Origin: Candidatus Moraniibacteriota bacterium
GTDB taxonomy: Bacteria; Patescibacteriota; Minisyncoccia; Moranbacterales; UBA1568
Length of the DNA: 38,896 bases
Assembly (NCBI GenBank): GCA_028711705.1
Contig: JAQTRS010000001.1
Location: 162,761-201,656 of the forward strand
Direction of reading: 5' to 3'
Position numbers and translations under genes: made by a program. Of this stretch, positions 9,934 to 18,057 are shown piece by piece. The notes under the pieces were generated by a model that was not told the origin of the DNA, ran no database searches, and saw only the letters and a program-made list of their open reading frames with translations. Numbering within the stretch: the stretch's first letter is position 1; the number at the start of each line of letters is the position of its first letter.

Positions 9934-10452
9934 TCAGGCGCGAATATGTTCTTTACGTGACAGTTTCGCCCTACGCTGAGGGTGCTCACAACATTCGAAG
10001 AAGACCGCGCATAAAAACAAAAGCATGCTCACGGTCAGAAAAATATCCCCGATATCGAACGCAAGCGCGCAGAATATCCCGATAACCAGCACGGTTTTCA
10101 AGAGGTCGAATAGGATGAATTTCGCTATTTCATCATTATCGCCGTAGAAAAACCGCACAAAAAGCTGCAGCATCCTCAGAAGGACAAAGCGCACTATGAC
10201 AACGCTTGAAGCAAGTGCGAAGAGAGCCTTCCCGATTTCAAGCAACGATTCATGCTCATCTATCACCACCGGGATCATAAACGATATAACGGCGATACCG
10301 ACGGTATGAAACACGAGCATCCCTCTCCCCCTCCGGCTCCAGCTCTCATAACCGGCATCCATAAACGGCTGAAAAAAATACCGTATCAGCCACGAGTCGA
10401 TAGCGATCAAAAGATTCCATAGACTCCACCCAACGAATGTCAACATTTTCAT
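9934..10452 (-). CDS. Integral membrane protein of unknown function
   Basis: A 172-residue protein I do not recognise. It has about four hydrophobic segments (around residues 8-25, 47-63, 74-90 and 120-150). An Arg/Ser-rich loop (SWSRRGRGM) follows the first segment, and the cytoplasmic tail is Cys/His/Lys-rich (FECCEHPQRRAKLSRKEH). The start ATG is preceded by AGGGG about 10 bp upstream. It lies between the sugar transferase and the holin-like gene on the same strand, with its own downstream terminator, so a role in the envelope is likely only by location. Confidence 0.65.
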   Translation of the reverse strand: MKMLTFVGWSLWNLLIAIDSWLIRYFFQPFMDAGYESWSRRGRGMLVFHTVGIAVISFMIPVVIDEHESLLEIGKALFALASSVVIVRFVLLRMLQLFVRFFYGDNDEIAKFILFDLLKTVLVIGIFCALAFDIGDIFLTVSMLLFLCAVFFECCEHPQRRAKLSRKEHIRA

Positions 10453-10566
10453 GATAATGTTCCCCTGAACAAAAACATATTGATTTTTAAAGATCCATCT
10501 ACGTGAAAATCCTCACTACCGAAATTTCGATAGCATACCCCACTCTAGCACGAGCAGGGACGGACG

Positions 10567-11982
10567 TCAATTTTTCCGCCTACGGAAGAGGACGCCGACG
10601 GTCTTGAAACACAGCTGTATATCGAGCAGCAAGGACCAGTTCTCGATATAGAAAAGATCGATCTTGTATTCATCCTCGAAAGCCAGATCAGAACGGCCCG
10701 CCACCTGCGCCATCCCCGTCACACCCGGCTTGACGGTCAGAAGCCTGCGATGGTATTCCTTATACTTCTCCACCTCGCGCTTCTGATGTGGACGCGGCCC
10801 CACCAAACTCATGGTGCCCAGCAAAACATTGAAAAACTGCGGCAGCTCATCGAGCGAATAGCGTTCGATGAACGCGCCGACGCGCATCTTTCGCGGATCA
10901 TTCTGGATCTTATACAAGGGTCCTTTGCGGATACTGAGATCCTTGATAAGCTCCTGTTCATAGGCGATCGCCGCCTTAAGCTCCGGGTTTTCTTTGGTAA
11001 TACAGTGTTTCCACTGCATATAGCGGAACTTATAAACATAGAAAACGACTCCGTTTTCCCCGATACGTTCATTCTTATAAACGATCGGTCCCTTACGATC
11101 CTCGATCTTGATGAGCAGCGCAACGATAAGCATGATCGGTGACGAAAGGACGATCAGTGTGAGCGAAGCGATGATATCGAAGATGCGCTTCAAGATCTTC
11201 CCCCAACCGTCCAACGGCGTATGCTCGACCTCGATCATCGGCCCCCCATCGAACATCTTCATCGTAAAACGAGCTGTCTGCAGCGTCGTCGGAACGTATT
11301 TATAAACGATGTTATTGATGGCGCAATAATCCACCAATTTTTCCTGTTCGCCATCGGTCAGCGTCGGATCGCACACGATGATCTCATCGATACCCTGACG
11401 GAGGCGCAATTCCTTGACCGCTTTGATGCTGCCCGTCTCCAGCACGCCTATCACCTTATACCCGAGCGAAGGGTTCTTCTTGAACACCGACTTCAGACGG
11501 CGTATCCTGCCATTGGTCCCGATGAGTGCGATGCGATGGACTCCGATGCCGCGCTTCGCTACCAGCCACTTCTGGAATTTCTGCATCAGATACCGGACGA
11601 AAACGACATAGACAACCGCGAACATCCACGCGGAGAGGATGATAAAACGGGACGAAAACCATTCCCGTTTCAAAAATATCGCCACGATGATGATGACCAA
11701 TCCGAGCGATGTCGCCGAAAACACCTTGAAGGCTTCTTGCCAAAACTTACGCGTCGAACGGATATCATACAAACCCTCGATCGCATACACGAGCACCATC
11801 AGTCCGGCGATGATGAACGTCACGTCCAGATAGGTATTGAATGAAAATTGATACAATTTTGGCAAAGCCGACACCACCTGCGGGATATCGCGGATGGCGA
11901 ACGCGGTCAGGGATGCCAGGACGACCATCGCATAATCCACCGGAACCTGAATACCGCTAAAAAACAATTCGGATCGTTTCAT
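10567..11982 (-). CDS. Undecaprenyl-phosphate sugar phosphotransferase (WcaJ/WbaP type)
   Basis: A 471-residue enzyme that starts repeat-unit synthesis by moving a sugar-1-phosphate from a nucleotide sugar to undecaprenyl phosphate in the cytoplasmic membrane. The N-terminus has four to five transmembrane helices (residues 15-140), then a CoA-binding-like cytoplasmic domain (RIALIGTNGRIRRL), a membrane re-entrant helix (KRIFDIIASLTLIVLSSPIM) and the catalytic bacterial sugar transferase domain with FERYSLDELP-type (FIERYSLDELPQFFNV), SLVGPRP and PGVTGMAQV motifs. All family hallmarks are present. It is the first gene of the glycan cluster, and an extended -10 element lies about 30 bp upstream. 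The sugar identity is unknown. Confidence 0.92.
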   Translation of the reverse strand: MKRSELFFSGIQVPVDYAMVVLASLTAFAIRDIPQVVSALPKLYQFSFNTYLDVTFIIAGLMVLVYAIEGLYDIRSTRKFWQEAFKVFSATSLGLVIIIVAIFLKREWFSSRFIILSAWMFAVVYVVFVRYLMQKFQKWLVAKRGIGVHRIALIGTNGRIRRLKSVFKKNPSLGYKVIGVLETGSIKAVKELRLRQGIDEIIVCDPTLTDGEQEKLVDYCAINNIVYKYVPTTLQTARFTMKMFDGGPMIEVEHTPLDGWGKILKRIFDIIASLTLIVLSSPIMLIVALLIKIEDRKGPIVYKNERIGENGVVFYVYKFRYMQWKHCITKENPELKAAIAYEQELIKDLSIRKGPLYKIQNDPRKMRVGAFIERYSLDELPQFFNVLLGTMSLVGPRPHQKREVEKYKEYHRRLLTVKPGVTGMAQVAGRSDLAFEDEYKIDLFYIENWSLLLDIQLCFKTVGVLFRRRKN

Positions 11983-12012
11983 AAGAAAATATAGTTAGAA
12001 AACTCTTCTTTC

Positions 12013-12021
12013 AGTATACCA
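12013..12021 (-). promoter_or_regulatory. Extended -10 promoter element of the sugar transferase gene
   Basis: On the minus strand TGGTATACT, with TATACT at 12013-12018, then GAAAG. It lies 30 bp upstream of the ATG at 11982 and matches the motif seen before ligA, RNase HI and the membrane fusion protein. Confidence 0.55.
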
Positions 12022-12058
12022 TCGATAACCGTTCTGCATTAATATTCCGAACTGATTC

Positions 12059-12174
12059 GAGAATGATGTGCGAATTCATTTTTTTGAGTACGGATATTTT
12101 TCTGCTGAAAAATTCCTCGTCCTCGCGCCGTCGCGCTCGCAAGCCTCAAAAAAATGAATTCGCACATCATTCTC
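12059..12174. repeat. Perfect 30-bp inverted repeat with 56-bp centre
   Basis: The arm at 12059-12088 is the exact reverse complement of 12145-12174 (30 of 30). The arm begins GAGAATGATGTGCGAATTCA and ends with T7GAG. The 56-nt centre contains an ATTTTTC/GAAAAAT hairpin and a GC-rich run of CG-dinucleotide repeats. It starts 21 bp past the 3' end of rnpB and lies upstream of the sugar transferase promoter side. It could act as a terminator-like structure or be a MITE-like repeat; the 70-residue frames running through it are not convincing genes. Confidence 0.85.
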
Positions 12175-12194
12175 ATCATCTTCAAAACACGCGC

Positions 12195-12553
12195 TATCAA
12201 AACAAACCTATAAGCCGGATTCTGTGCGCTGCTTTTAAGGGCAGCCGGCAATCATTTCTCTAGGCATGATATCGCTATCATGCTCAAGCGGCACTCCCCG
12301 ACAAAAGTCGGGGCACGACCTTGCACCCGGGTAAGGATTTAGCCGTTTCACTCCCGATATCGCTATCGGGACTCATCCTCACCGAAATGAGGATGTCCTC
12401 CCCTTTCGGAGAAAGACGTCTCTGCTCGCACCTCTGTCCTCACGGACGACGGGGATTACCCGCTACCCTGCTGCCTCTGTTGCCAGAAGCGAGTGTCCGG
12501 ACTTTCCTCACCTACCCTTTCGAATAAGCGCGATTGCCCGATTTGTTTTGATA
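12195..12553 (-). ncRNA. rnpB: RNase P RNA
   Basis: The catalytic RNA of RNase P, which removes 5' leaders from pre-tRNAs. On the minus strand the 5' part has GAGGAAAGTCCGGAC (conserved P4/J region), the centre has GTGAAACGG, and the 3' part has the conserved GATTGCC block and ACAGAATCCGGCTTATAGG. The ends pair as P1: ATCAAAACAAA near the 5' end with TTTGTTTTGAT at the 3' end. Four further perfect stem-loops are visible, two of them closed by the same GCGA (GNRA) tetraloop (12264-12283 and 12352-12371). The boundaries given are those of P1. Length of about 359 nt is normal for bacterial type A. Confidence 0.95.
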
Positions 12554-12583
12554 GAGCGTATTTTGAAAGGGCCTATCCTCCAC

Positions 12584-12612
12584 AGCATACAACATTTCCC
12601 CTCAAATGTCCA
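12584..12612 (-). promoter_or_regulatory. rnpB promoter
   Basis: On the minus strand a -35 TGGACA (12607-12612), a 17-bp spacer and a -10 TATGCT (12584-12589). Start is expected near 12577, leaving about 24 nt of 5' extension to be trimmed before P1. Confidence 0.7.
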
Positions 12613-12690
12613 GCATAAAAACCTTAAAAAATAATCTGAAAGATCAGAGCGCATAGGCAACCCTGACCTTATAATGTACATCTGAAAAGA

Positions 12691-12728
12691 ATCATGGCTG
12701 TCAGATATTTGGGTGTTAAAGCCATGAT
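12691..12728 (-). terminator. Possible weak terminator after pheT
   Basis: A 9-bp inverted repeat (ATCATGGCT / AGCCATGAT on the minus strand) with a 20-nt loop, followed by TCTTTTC. It is 53 bp past the pheT stop and upstream of the rnpB promoter. The long loop and short U-tract make it a weak candidate. Confidence 0.35.
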
Positions 12729-12780
12729 GACTCTCTTCTGATTTATGATGAAATTTGCATCAGCTAGCGTAAAGGATTTT

Positions 12781-15165
12781 TTATACACGACGGGCGACTT
12801 TGAGGGTTTTTTCGAGCGAGGCAGTGATCTTTTCAAGCAAAGCATCCGCTTCTGTGCCCTCAAGAGTCCTGTCCATAGCGCCGAAATGGATGTGGAAAGC
12901 GAGGCTCTTCATATTCTTTTCCTCGTCGAAGTACTGATCGAAGAGTTCGACGCCGAGCACAAGTCCTTGGCTTTTCTTGTTGATACCGTCGATGATATCC
13001 TTGACCCGCACGGTCGCCGGCACGAAAATCGAGATATCGCGCAATACTTCCGGATAACGGTTCATCGGCACGAAGGATTTCACAACACCGACCAGCTTCT
13101 GAAGCGACGCGTAATCCAATTCGAAATAGGCCACGCGCTTCTTGATCTGGAAGTATTCCAAAACGAACGGATGGATTTCTCCGATGCGTCCGATATGAAT
13201 CGCGTCGTGCCCCTGCACACCGAATATGTCCCCGGTGCGGGTCGGGTGCCAGTACTGGCCGACACTCTCGGTCGTATCATAGGTCGAAACGATGCCGATC
13301 CCATGCAGCATCCGCTCGAGCATTCCCTTGAGTACGAAGAACGACTCCGCATCATTTTTTTCCAAGACGATCGATCCGGCAAATATCTGACTCTCATGCA
13401 CCGCCTGGAATTCCGATGCATAGTACACATTGCCCGATTCGAAGAGCTGCAGCGACTTTTGATGCTTCAGATTCTCACGGATATTCCTCAACATATGAGG
13501 AAGCAGACTGGCCCGCATCAGCGCCTGATCAGGATTCATCGGATTGGCCAATTCCAAATACGACACATCTCCCATACCGGTCGCCTCCGCATCCTGTCTA
13601 CTATAAAAAGCATAATTGAGTACCTCCGTAAAACCGTTTGCGCAAGCACTATCTTGTAACTTCCGCTGCAATAAACGCACCCCATCCTGTGTAACACCTG
13701 TGAGCGAAATCTTCGGTGCGATAACCGGAACGACATCATAGCCGATCATCTTGCCGACCTCCTCGATCAAATCTTCAGCGGAATCGATATCCAAACGATA
13801 CGTCGGAACCGTCACATCCAAAACATCCTGCTCATTCCTCTTCACCCTGCATCCCAATCGCGGCAGTATCTTCTCGATATCTTCTGCCGATATATCGATT
13901 CCCAGCAATTTCTGCGCAGCACCGACCGGAAGTGGCACTACTCTGGATACGAATGGATCCGGATATACATCCACTATCGCCACATCCGAGCCCTTCGCGA
14001 TATGAGCTAAAAGTTCCAATGCGCGCACCATCGCTTTTTCCGCAAGGTTCGGGTCGAGGTCTTTTTCGAAACGATCAGAAGCATCGGTACGGATACCAAG
14101 CTTGGTACGCGTTTTACGGATAGAGACCGAATCAAAATGAGCGCCCTCCAAAAAGATGCTCTTTGTTTCACCTGTCACGCCGGAATCTTTTCCACCCATC
14201 ACGCCAGCCACCGCCAACACGCCCGCGCCATCCGCGATCACGATATCTTCGCCGGAAAGCGTATAGGTTTTACCATCGAGCAACGCGGCCGTTTCTCCCG
14301 CCTCCGCAAAACGCACATCCACGCCCTTGCTTCCATCTTCGCGCTCTGCCATAATATCCCAATCGAAAGAATGCAATGGCTGCCCGAGTTCGAGCATCAC
14401 GAAATTCGTCACATCCACCACATTGTTGATAGAACGGATACCAAGTTTTTTCAAACGGTTCTGCAGCCAGATAGGAGAGGCCTTTACCTCGATATCTCGG
14501 ATCAAGGCACCGATATACCGTTTCGATAGCCCTTCACTCTGTATGGAGACAGTGAATGCCTTCGATTCGCTCTCCGGAAGAACCAAACTTTCATAATCAT
14601 AATCCAATTCGCCCTCTTCCAGGGCGACGATTTCCCGAGCCATGCCGACATGACTGAGCGCATCGTGCGCACGGTCGGGCAAGACCTTGATGTCCAACAA
14701 AAAATCGCTATCATTCAAAAAATCCCTCAGAAAATCCCCAGAAACAGCCGCTTCCGGCAAGACAAAGATTCCTTCGTGACCCCCACCCAATCCCAATTCT
14801 TTCTGAGAACAGACCATTCCGTACGAGGTGACGTCGCGGATCTCGCTCTCCTTGATCTCGAAATTCCCGGGAAGCTTCGCGCCTACCATCGCAACCGGCA
14901 CTTTCTGACCCACCTCGATATTCGGTGCGCCACATACGATCTGCAACGTCTCCGAACCGACGTTTATTTGCGCCACACGAAGCCTATCAGCATTCGGATG
15001 CTTGACCAACTCCATCACTTCTCCGATAATCACATTCTCCGTATCGAATCCGATCTCCTCGACCGATTCCACTTCGAACGTACGCATCGTCAAAAAATCC
15101 GCCAGCTCTTGCGCTGTTTTTTGGGTTCCTGATAATTCTTGCAACCATTTGTAGCTATATTTCAT
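12781..15165 (-). CDS. pheT: Phenylalanine-tRNA ligase beta subunit
   Basis: A 794-residue beta chain of the alpha2-beta2 PheRS. The N-terminus has the tRNA-binding EMAP-like domain (VIIGEVMELVKHPNADRLRVA, residues 46-66), then B3/B4 editing-domain sequence, the B5 domain (about residues 400-470), the catalytic-like core, and the C-terminal anticodon-binding FDX-ACB domain (from about residue 700, RYPEVLRDISIFVP). Length matches the bacterial form. It is 172 bp downstream of pheS; the gap holds two copies of a dispersed palindromic repeat. Expected to form the enzyme with the pheS product. Confidence 0.97.
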   Translation of the reverse strand: MKYSYKWLQELSGTQKTAQELADFLTMRTFEVESVEEIGFDTENVIIGEVMELVKHPNADRLRVAQINVGSETLQIVCGAPNIEVGQKVPVAMVGAKLPGNFEIKESEIRDVTSYGMVCSQKELGLGGGHEGIFVLPEAAVSGDFLRDFLNDSDFLLDIKVLPDRAHDALSHVGMAREIVALEEGELDYDYESLVLPESESKAFTVSIQSEGLSKRYIGALIRDIEVKASPIWLQNRLKKLGIRSINNVVDVTNFVMLELGQPLHSFDWDIMAEREDGSKGVDVRFAEAGETAALLDGKTYTLSGEDIVIADGAGVLAVAGVMGGKDSGVTGETKSIFLEGAHFDSVSIRKTRTKLGIRTDASDRFEKDLDPNLAEKAMVRALELLAHIAKGSDVAIVDVYPDPFVSRVVPLPVGAAQKLLGIDISAEDIEKILPRLGCRVKRNEQDVLDVTVPTYRLDIDSAEDLIEEVGKMIGYDVVPVIAPKISLTGVTQDGVRLLQRKLQDSACANGFTEVLNYAFYSRQDAEATGMGDVSYLELANPMNPDQALMRASLLPHMLRNIRENLKHQKSLQLFESGNVYYASEFQAVHESQIFAGSIVLEKNDAESFFVLKGMLERMLHGIGIVSTYDTTESVGQYWHPTRTGDIFGVQGHDAIHIGRIGEIHPFVLEYFQIKKRVAYFELDYASLQKLVGVVKSFVPMNRYPEVLRDISIFVPATVRVKDIIDGINKKSQGLVLGVELFDQYFDEEKNMKSLAFHIHFGAMDRTLEGTEADALLEKITASLEKTLKVARRV

Positions 15166-15222
15166 ATGTATTAAGCAAGTAATTTTTTAAATAGTCATAC
15201 TGATTCGAGTTGATCATTTCCG

Positions 15223-15253
15223 GTTGTCATGCTGAACTTGTTTCAGCATGACA
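15223..15253. repeat. Dispersed palindromic repeat, copy 2 (pheS/pheT gap)
   Basis: A 13-bp perfect inverted repeat (TTGTCATGCTGAA / TTCAGCATGACAA) around a CTTGT loop, followed by TTTTTA on the plus strand. It is the best-formed copy of the repeat also present at 3941-3967. Confidence 0.8.
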
Positions 15254-15283
15254 ATTTTTATAAAACCAGCTTTATTTCTTCGA

Positions 15284-15308
15284 GATCCTGAAACAAGTTC
15301 AGGATGAC
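15284..15308. repeat. Dispersed palindromic repeat, copy 3 (inverted orientation)
   Basis: ATCCTGAAACAAGTTCAGG continues as ATGACA. It contains the central AACAAGTTCAG of the repeat in the opposite orientation to copy 2 and can form TCCTGAA/TTCAGGA. It is 30 bp from copy 2, so the pair itself forms a larger inverted repeat. Confidence 0.75.
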
Positions 15309-15337
15309 ACTAAAAACATAAAGTCGCCCGCCTAAAT

Positions 15338-16378
15338 TTAAAACTGACTCAAAAATCGGGTATCACCACTATGAAAAAGTCTGATATCCGGGATATCGTA
15401 TTTCATCATCGCCAATCGCTCAAGTCCAAAGCCCCAGGCCAATCCCTGGTATCGATTGCGTTCATACCCCGCATTCACAAAGACATTCTGATTGACCATA
15501 CCCGCACCGCCGAGTTCAAGCCATCCGTTGTGACGGCAAGCAGAACAGCCTTTTTCTCCACCGCAGCTCAAGCAACTGATATCGAATTCGAATCCAGGCT
15601 CCACAAACGGGAAATAGCTCGGTCGCAAACGGATCTTGACTTCCGTCTTAAAAAATCGTGAAAAAAATTCCTGAGCAACATATTTCAAATTGCCGACATT
15701 GATGTCTTCTCCTACCATAAGCGCCTCGAATTGGAAGAAGGTGTGTTCATGTGTCGTATCGGTCGCTTCATTGCGAAATACTCTGCCAGGAGCGATGATA
15801 CGGAATGGCGGCGTGTGCTGCTCCATATACCGGACCTGCACCGCCGATGTCTGCGATCGCAAAGACAAGTTCTCTTGTCCATCTTTGGATTTGATATAAA
15901 AGGTATCCTGCATATCGCGCGCCGGATGATGGGCTGGGGTATTGAGGGCATCAAAATTATAGAATTCGGTTTCGATTTCCGGACCACTGGCGATATCGAA
16001 GCCCATCGAAGTGAAAATATCCTCGATTTCCCGTTGCACCTGCGTCAGGATATGCAAATGTCCTTCCGGCAACTTCACGCCAGGCGCCGTCACGTCCAAA
16101 CGATCCTTCTCCCAATCAACAGAAGCGAGCTTCATTTTCTGGCGAGCCTCCGCGAAAGATCTGATCATTTCCTGCTTGATGGCATTGACCAAAGGGCCGA
16201 CCGCCTGCCGCTCCTCGGAAGACAGGTCCTTCAGACCCTTAAGCAGGGCATTGAACTCACTCTTACGACCGAGAAACCGGATTTCGATCTCATTGAGATC
16301 CGTTTCCGTCTTGGCTTTCGCCACAAGGGCGAAGGCTTCATTCTGGATATCGACGACATGTTTTTTGAGTTCATTCAT
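15338..16378 (-). CDS. pheS: Phenylalanine-tRNA ligase alpha subunit
   Basis: A 346-residue catalytic class II chain that activates Phe and loads tRNA(Phe). It has the N-terminal coiled coil (residues 1-90), motif 2 region (FRIIAPGRVFRNEATDTTHEHTFFQFEALMV, cut here into two overlapping parts around residues 192-222) and motif 3 (GLAWGFGLERLAMM). Between residues 269 and 281 there is a four-cysteine C-x2-C-x5-C-x2-C cluster, which looks like a small zinc-binding insert; such inserts occur in some PheS lineages. It is followed by pheT. Confidence 0.97.
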   Translation of the reverse strand: MNELKKHVVDIQNEAFALVAKAKTETDLNEIEIRFLGRKSEFNALLKGLKDLSSEERQAVGPLVNAIKQEMIRSFAEARQKMKLASVDWEKDRLDVTAPGVKLPEGHLHILTQVQREIEDIFTSMGFDIASGPEIETEFYNFDALNTPAHHPARDMQDTFYIKSKDGQENLSLRSQTSAVQVRYMEQHTPPFRIIAPGRVFRNEATDTTHEHTFFQFEALMVGEDINVGNLKYVAQEFFSRFFKTEVKIRLRPSYFPFVEPGFEFDISCLSCGGEKGCSACRHNGWLELGGAGMVNQNVFVNAGYERNRYQGLAWGFGLERLAMMKYDIPDIRLFHSGDTRFLSQF

Positions 16379-16392
16379 AGACTTTGTATATG

Positions 16393-16408
16393 TGTCATGC
16401 TGAATTTA
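16393..16408. repeat. Half copy of the dispersed repeat (tyrS/pheS gap)
   Basis: TGTCATGCTGAATTTA matches the left arm of the repeat at 15225 and then diverges; the right arm is missing. Confidence 0.5.
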
Positions 16409-16442
16409 TAAAGCGGCTCCTTGCGAGCGAAAAAAGACTCTC

Positions 16443-17639
16443 TTATGCGACCTTGATTTTCACGAAATCCTTCTTGCCCACCTTGAGCACCTTGTCATCA
16501 TCCCCTTCGGCTACCAAAGCATCGATAAAGAGTTTCTCGCCCTCAAGAGAAACGCCTCCCTGATCGATTTTCCGACGAGCATCGCTCTTGCTCTCCGCCA
16601 AGCCGTTTTTCGCCAAAACATCGATATATTTCTCATCGATCTTCACCGTGACCTCTCGGACATCTTGAGGAATCTCTTTCTTGGAAAACGTATCGATAAA
16701 GTACCGCTCTGCTTCATCGGCAGCGTCGGCGCCATGATAGATCATGATGACCTCCTTGGCCAATCGCAGTTTGGCATCGCGCGGATTGAGCGTCCCGGAA
16801 ACGATGCCTTCCGCTATCTGCGAAATTTCCTGCATCGGCACGCGGGTGCAATGCACCAAGTAATCGATGATCAAATCATCAGGAGCGCTCATGATTTTCC
16901 CGAACATATCCTGCGCGCCATCCAACAGATTGATGGTATTGCCGAAGCTTGAACTCATCTTGCGGCCGTCCGTCCCGAGAATAAGGTTGGTCAGAAGGAC
17001 ATCCTGCGGCACCTGCTTATAATGCGCCTGCAATTTTCGCCCCGAAAGGATATTGAAGCGCTGGTCATTGCCACCGATTTCCACATCCGCTTCGACGGCC
17101 ACGCTGTCATAGCCCTGCATCAACGGATAGAGCATTTCCCGAAGCGAGACCCGCTTCCCGGCATCCAACCGTTTCTTGATATTGTCACGCGCGATGAATT
17201 CCGCCACGGAAAACTGGTCGGCATGCTCCCCGATTTCATTATAATCAAGTTTGCCGAGCCATTCGGAATTATAATGCACCTCGATCTTGTCTATATCCAA
17301 AAGCTTCGCTGCCTGCTCCACATACGATCGCATATTCTGATGCACCGCTTCAGAAGACAGCATCGGACGCTCGCTCTCTTTATCGGAAGTGTCCCCCACC
17401 ACCCCGGTAAAATCACCGACAATAAACACGATCGTATGCCCAAGATTTTGGAAATCACGTAGCTTCAGTAGCGAAACCGCCCGTCCAAGATGGATATTCG
17501 GGCTTGTCGGGTCGATGCCGAATTTGATGCGCAAGGATTCGCCGGAAAGCAGGCGCGCCCGAAGCCGATCGAGATCGATAACTTCCGAAACGCCTCTGGT
17601 CAGAATCTCATCGACTTGCATTTGTGTATTCATAGACAT
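16443..17639 (-). CDS. tyrS: Tyrosine-tRNA ligase
   Basis: A 398-residue class I synthetase. The HIGH-type motif is HLGR (50-53), the KMSKS-type motif is KMSSS (228-232), and a C-terminal S4 RNA-binding domain spans about residues 335-395 (VLAKNGLAESKSDARRKIDQGG). Residues GGNDQRFN (190-197) belong to the tyrosine-binding pocket region. It lies upstream of pheS on the same strand with a 64-bp gap. Two ATGs two codons apart are possible starts. Confidence 0.96.
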   Translation of the reverse strand: MSMNTQMQVDEILTRGVSEVIDLDRLRARLLSGESLRIKFGIDPTSPNIHLGRAVSLLKLRDFQNLGHTIVFIVGDFTGVVGDTSDKESERPMLSSEAVHQNMRSYVEQAAKLLDIDKIEVHYNSEWLGKLDYNEIGEHADQFSVAEFIARDNIKKRLDAGKRVSLREMLYPLMQGYDSVAVEADVEIGGNDQRFNILSGRKLQAHYKQVPQDVLLTNLILGTDGRKMSSSFGNTINLLDGAQDMFGKIMSAPDDLIIDYLVHCTRVPMQEISQIAEGIVSGTLNPRDAKLRLAKEVIMIYHGADAADEAERYFIDTFSKKEIPQDVREVTVKIDEKYIDVLAKNGLAESKSDARRKIDQGGVSLEGEKLFIDALVAEGDDDKVLKVGKKDFVKIKVA

Positions 17640-17663
17640 ATGGACGTAGTAAAAATTTCGCTG

Positions 17664-17975
17664 CTATTTATTGTAAGATTCTGCTTTCGGATATTTTTTT
17701 TCGTTTTGTAGCATTTTTTCATGAATGGCTTCAGAAATATCGATATTGTTCAGTGTAGCAAATTCCAGGCAATAAATCATCACATCGGCAAGCGCGCGTT
17801 TTATTTCAAGAGCATCCCCGTCGCCCTTTTCAGACCATTGGAAATGCTCGAGCAGTTCGGAAGCTTTCAGAGAAATAGAAACAGCCAAATCCCGAGAGCC
17901 AGGATTCAACTCACGCTCTTTCATAAACTGTGCGATCAATTCCTTTACTTCCTCGATTGTCGTCCGGCTATCCAT
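17664..17975 (-). CDS. MazG-like nucleotide pyrophosphohydrolase
   Basis: About 103 residues, a single all-alpha MazG/dCTPase-like domain that hydrolyses nucleoside triphosphates to monophosphates and PPi, often in house-cleaning. The pattern SLKASELLEHFQW and then ALADVMIYCLEFA corresponds to the ExxE...ExxD-type Mg-binding helices, though the second half here is only partly conserved (ADVMIY). The start is placed at the ATG (17973-17975), because the longer frame begins with a TTG. It sits between tyrS and a small unknown gene; an inverted repeat lies directly upstream. Confidence 0.8.
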   Translation of the reverse strand: MDSRTTIEEVKELIAQFMKERELNPGSRDLAVSISLKASELLEHFQWSEKGDGDALEIKRALADVMIYCLEFATLNNIDISEAIHEKMLQNEKKYPKAESYNK

Positions 17976-17989
17976 ACGATATCTCAAAG

Positions 17990-18053
17990 ATTAAAAATTC
18001 GGGCATGGTTCAGCATCAGAGATTGGAACGACGCAATATGCCGAATTTTTAAT
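17990..18053. repeat. Inverted repeat between the 102-aa gene and the MazG-like gene
   Basis: ATTAAAAATTCGGGCAT (17990-18006) pairs with ATGCCGAATTTTTAAT (18038-18053), with one bulged G, around a 31-nt loop. It begins 4 bp after the upstream stop. It may work as a terminator or attenuator in the minus-strand direction, since the 3' arm supplies a T5 run. Confidence 0.6.
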
Positions 18054-18057
18054 TTTT

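Noticed and set aside
12039-12251. 70-codon minus-strand frame across the 30-bp inverted repeat and the 3' end of rnpB
   Set aside because: It overlaps a structural RNA and is explained by the palindrome, whose two arms give mirrored peptides on the two strands.
15254-15258. Copy 2 of the dispersed repeat read as a standard terminator on the plus strand (stem plus TTTTT)
   Set aside because: No plus-strand gene leads into it; the same stem occurs elsewhere without a T-tract, so it is better called a repeat.
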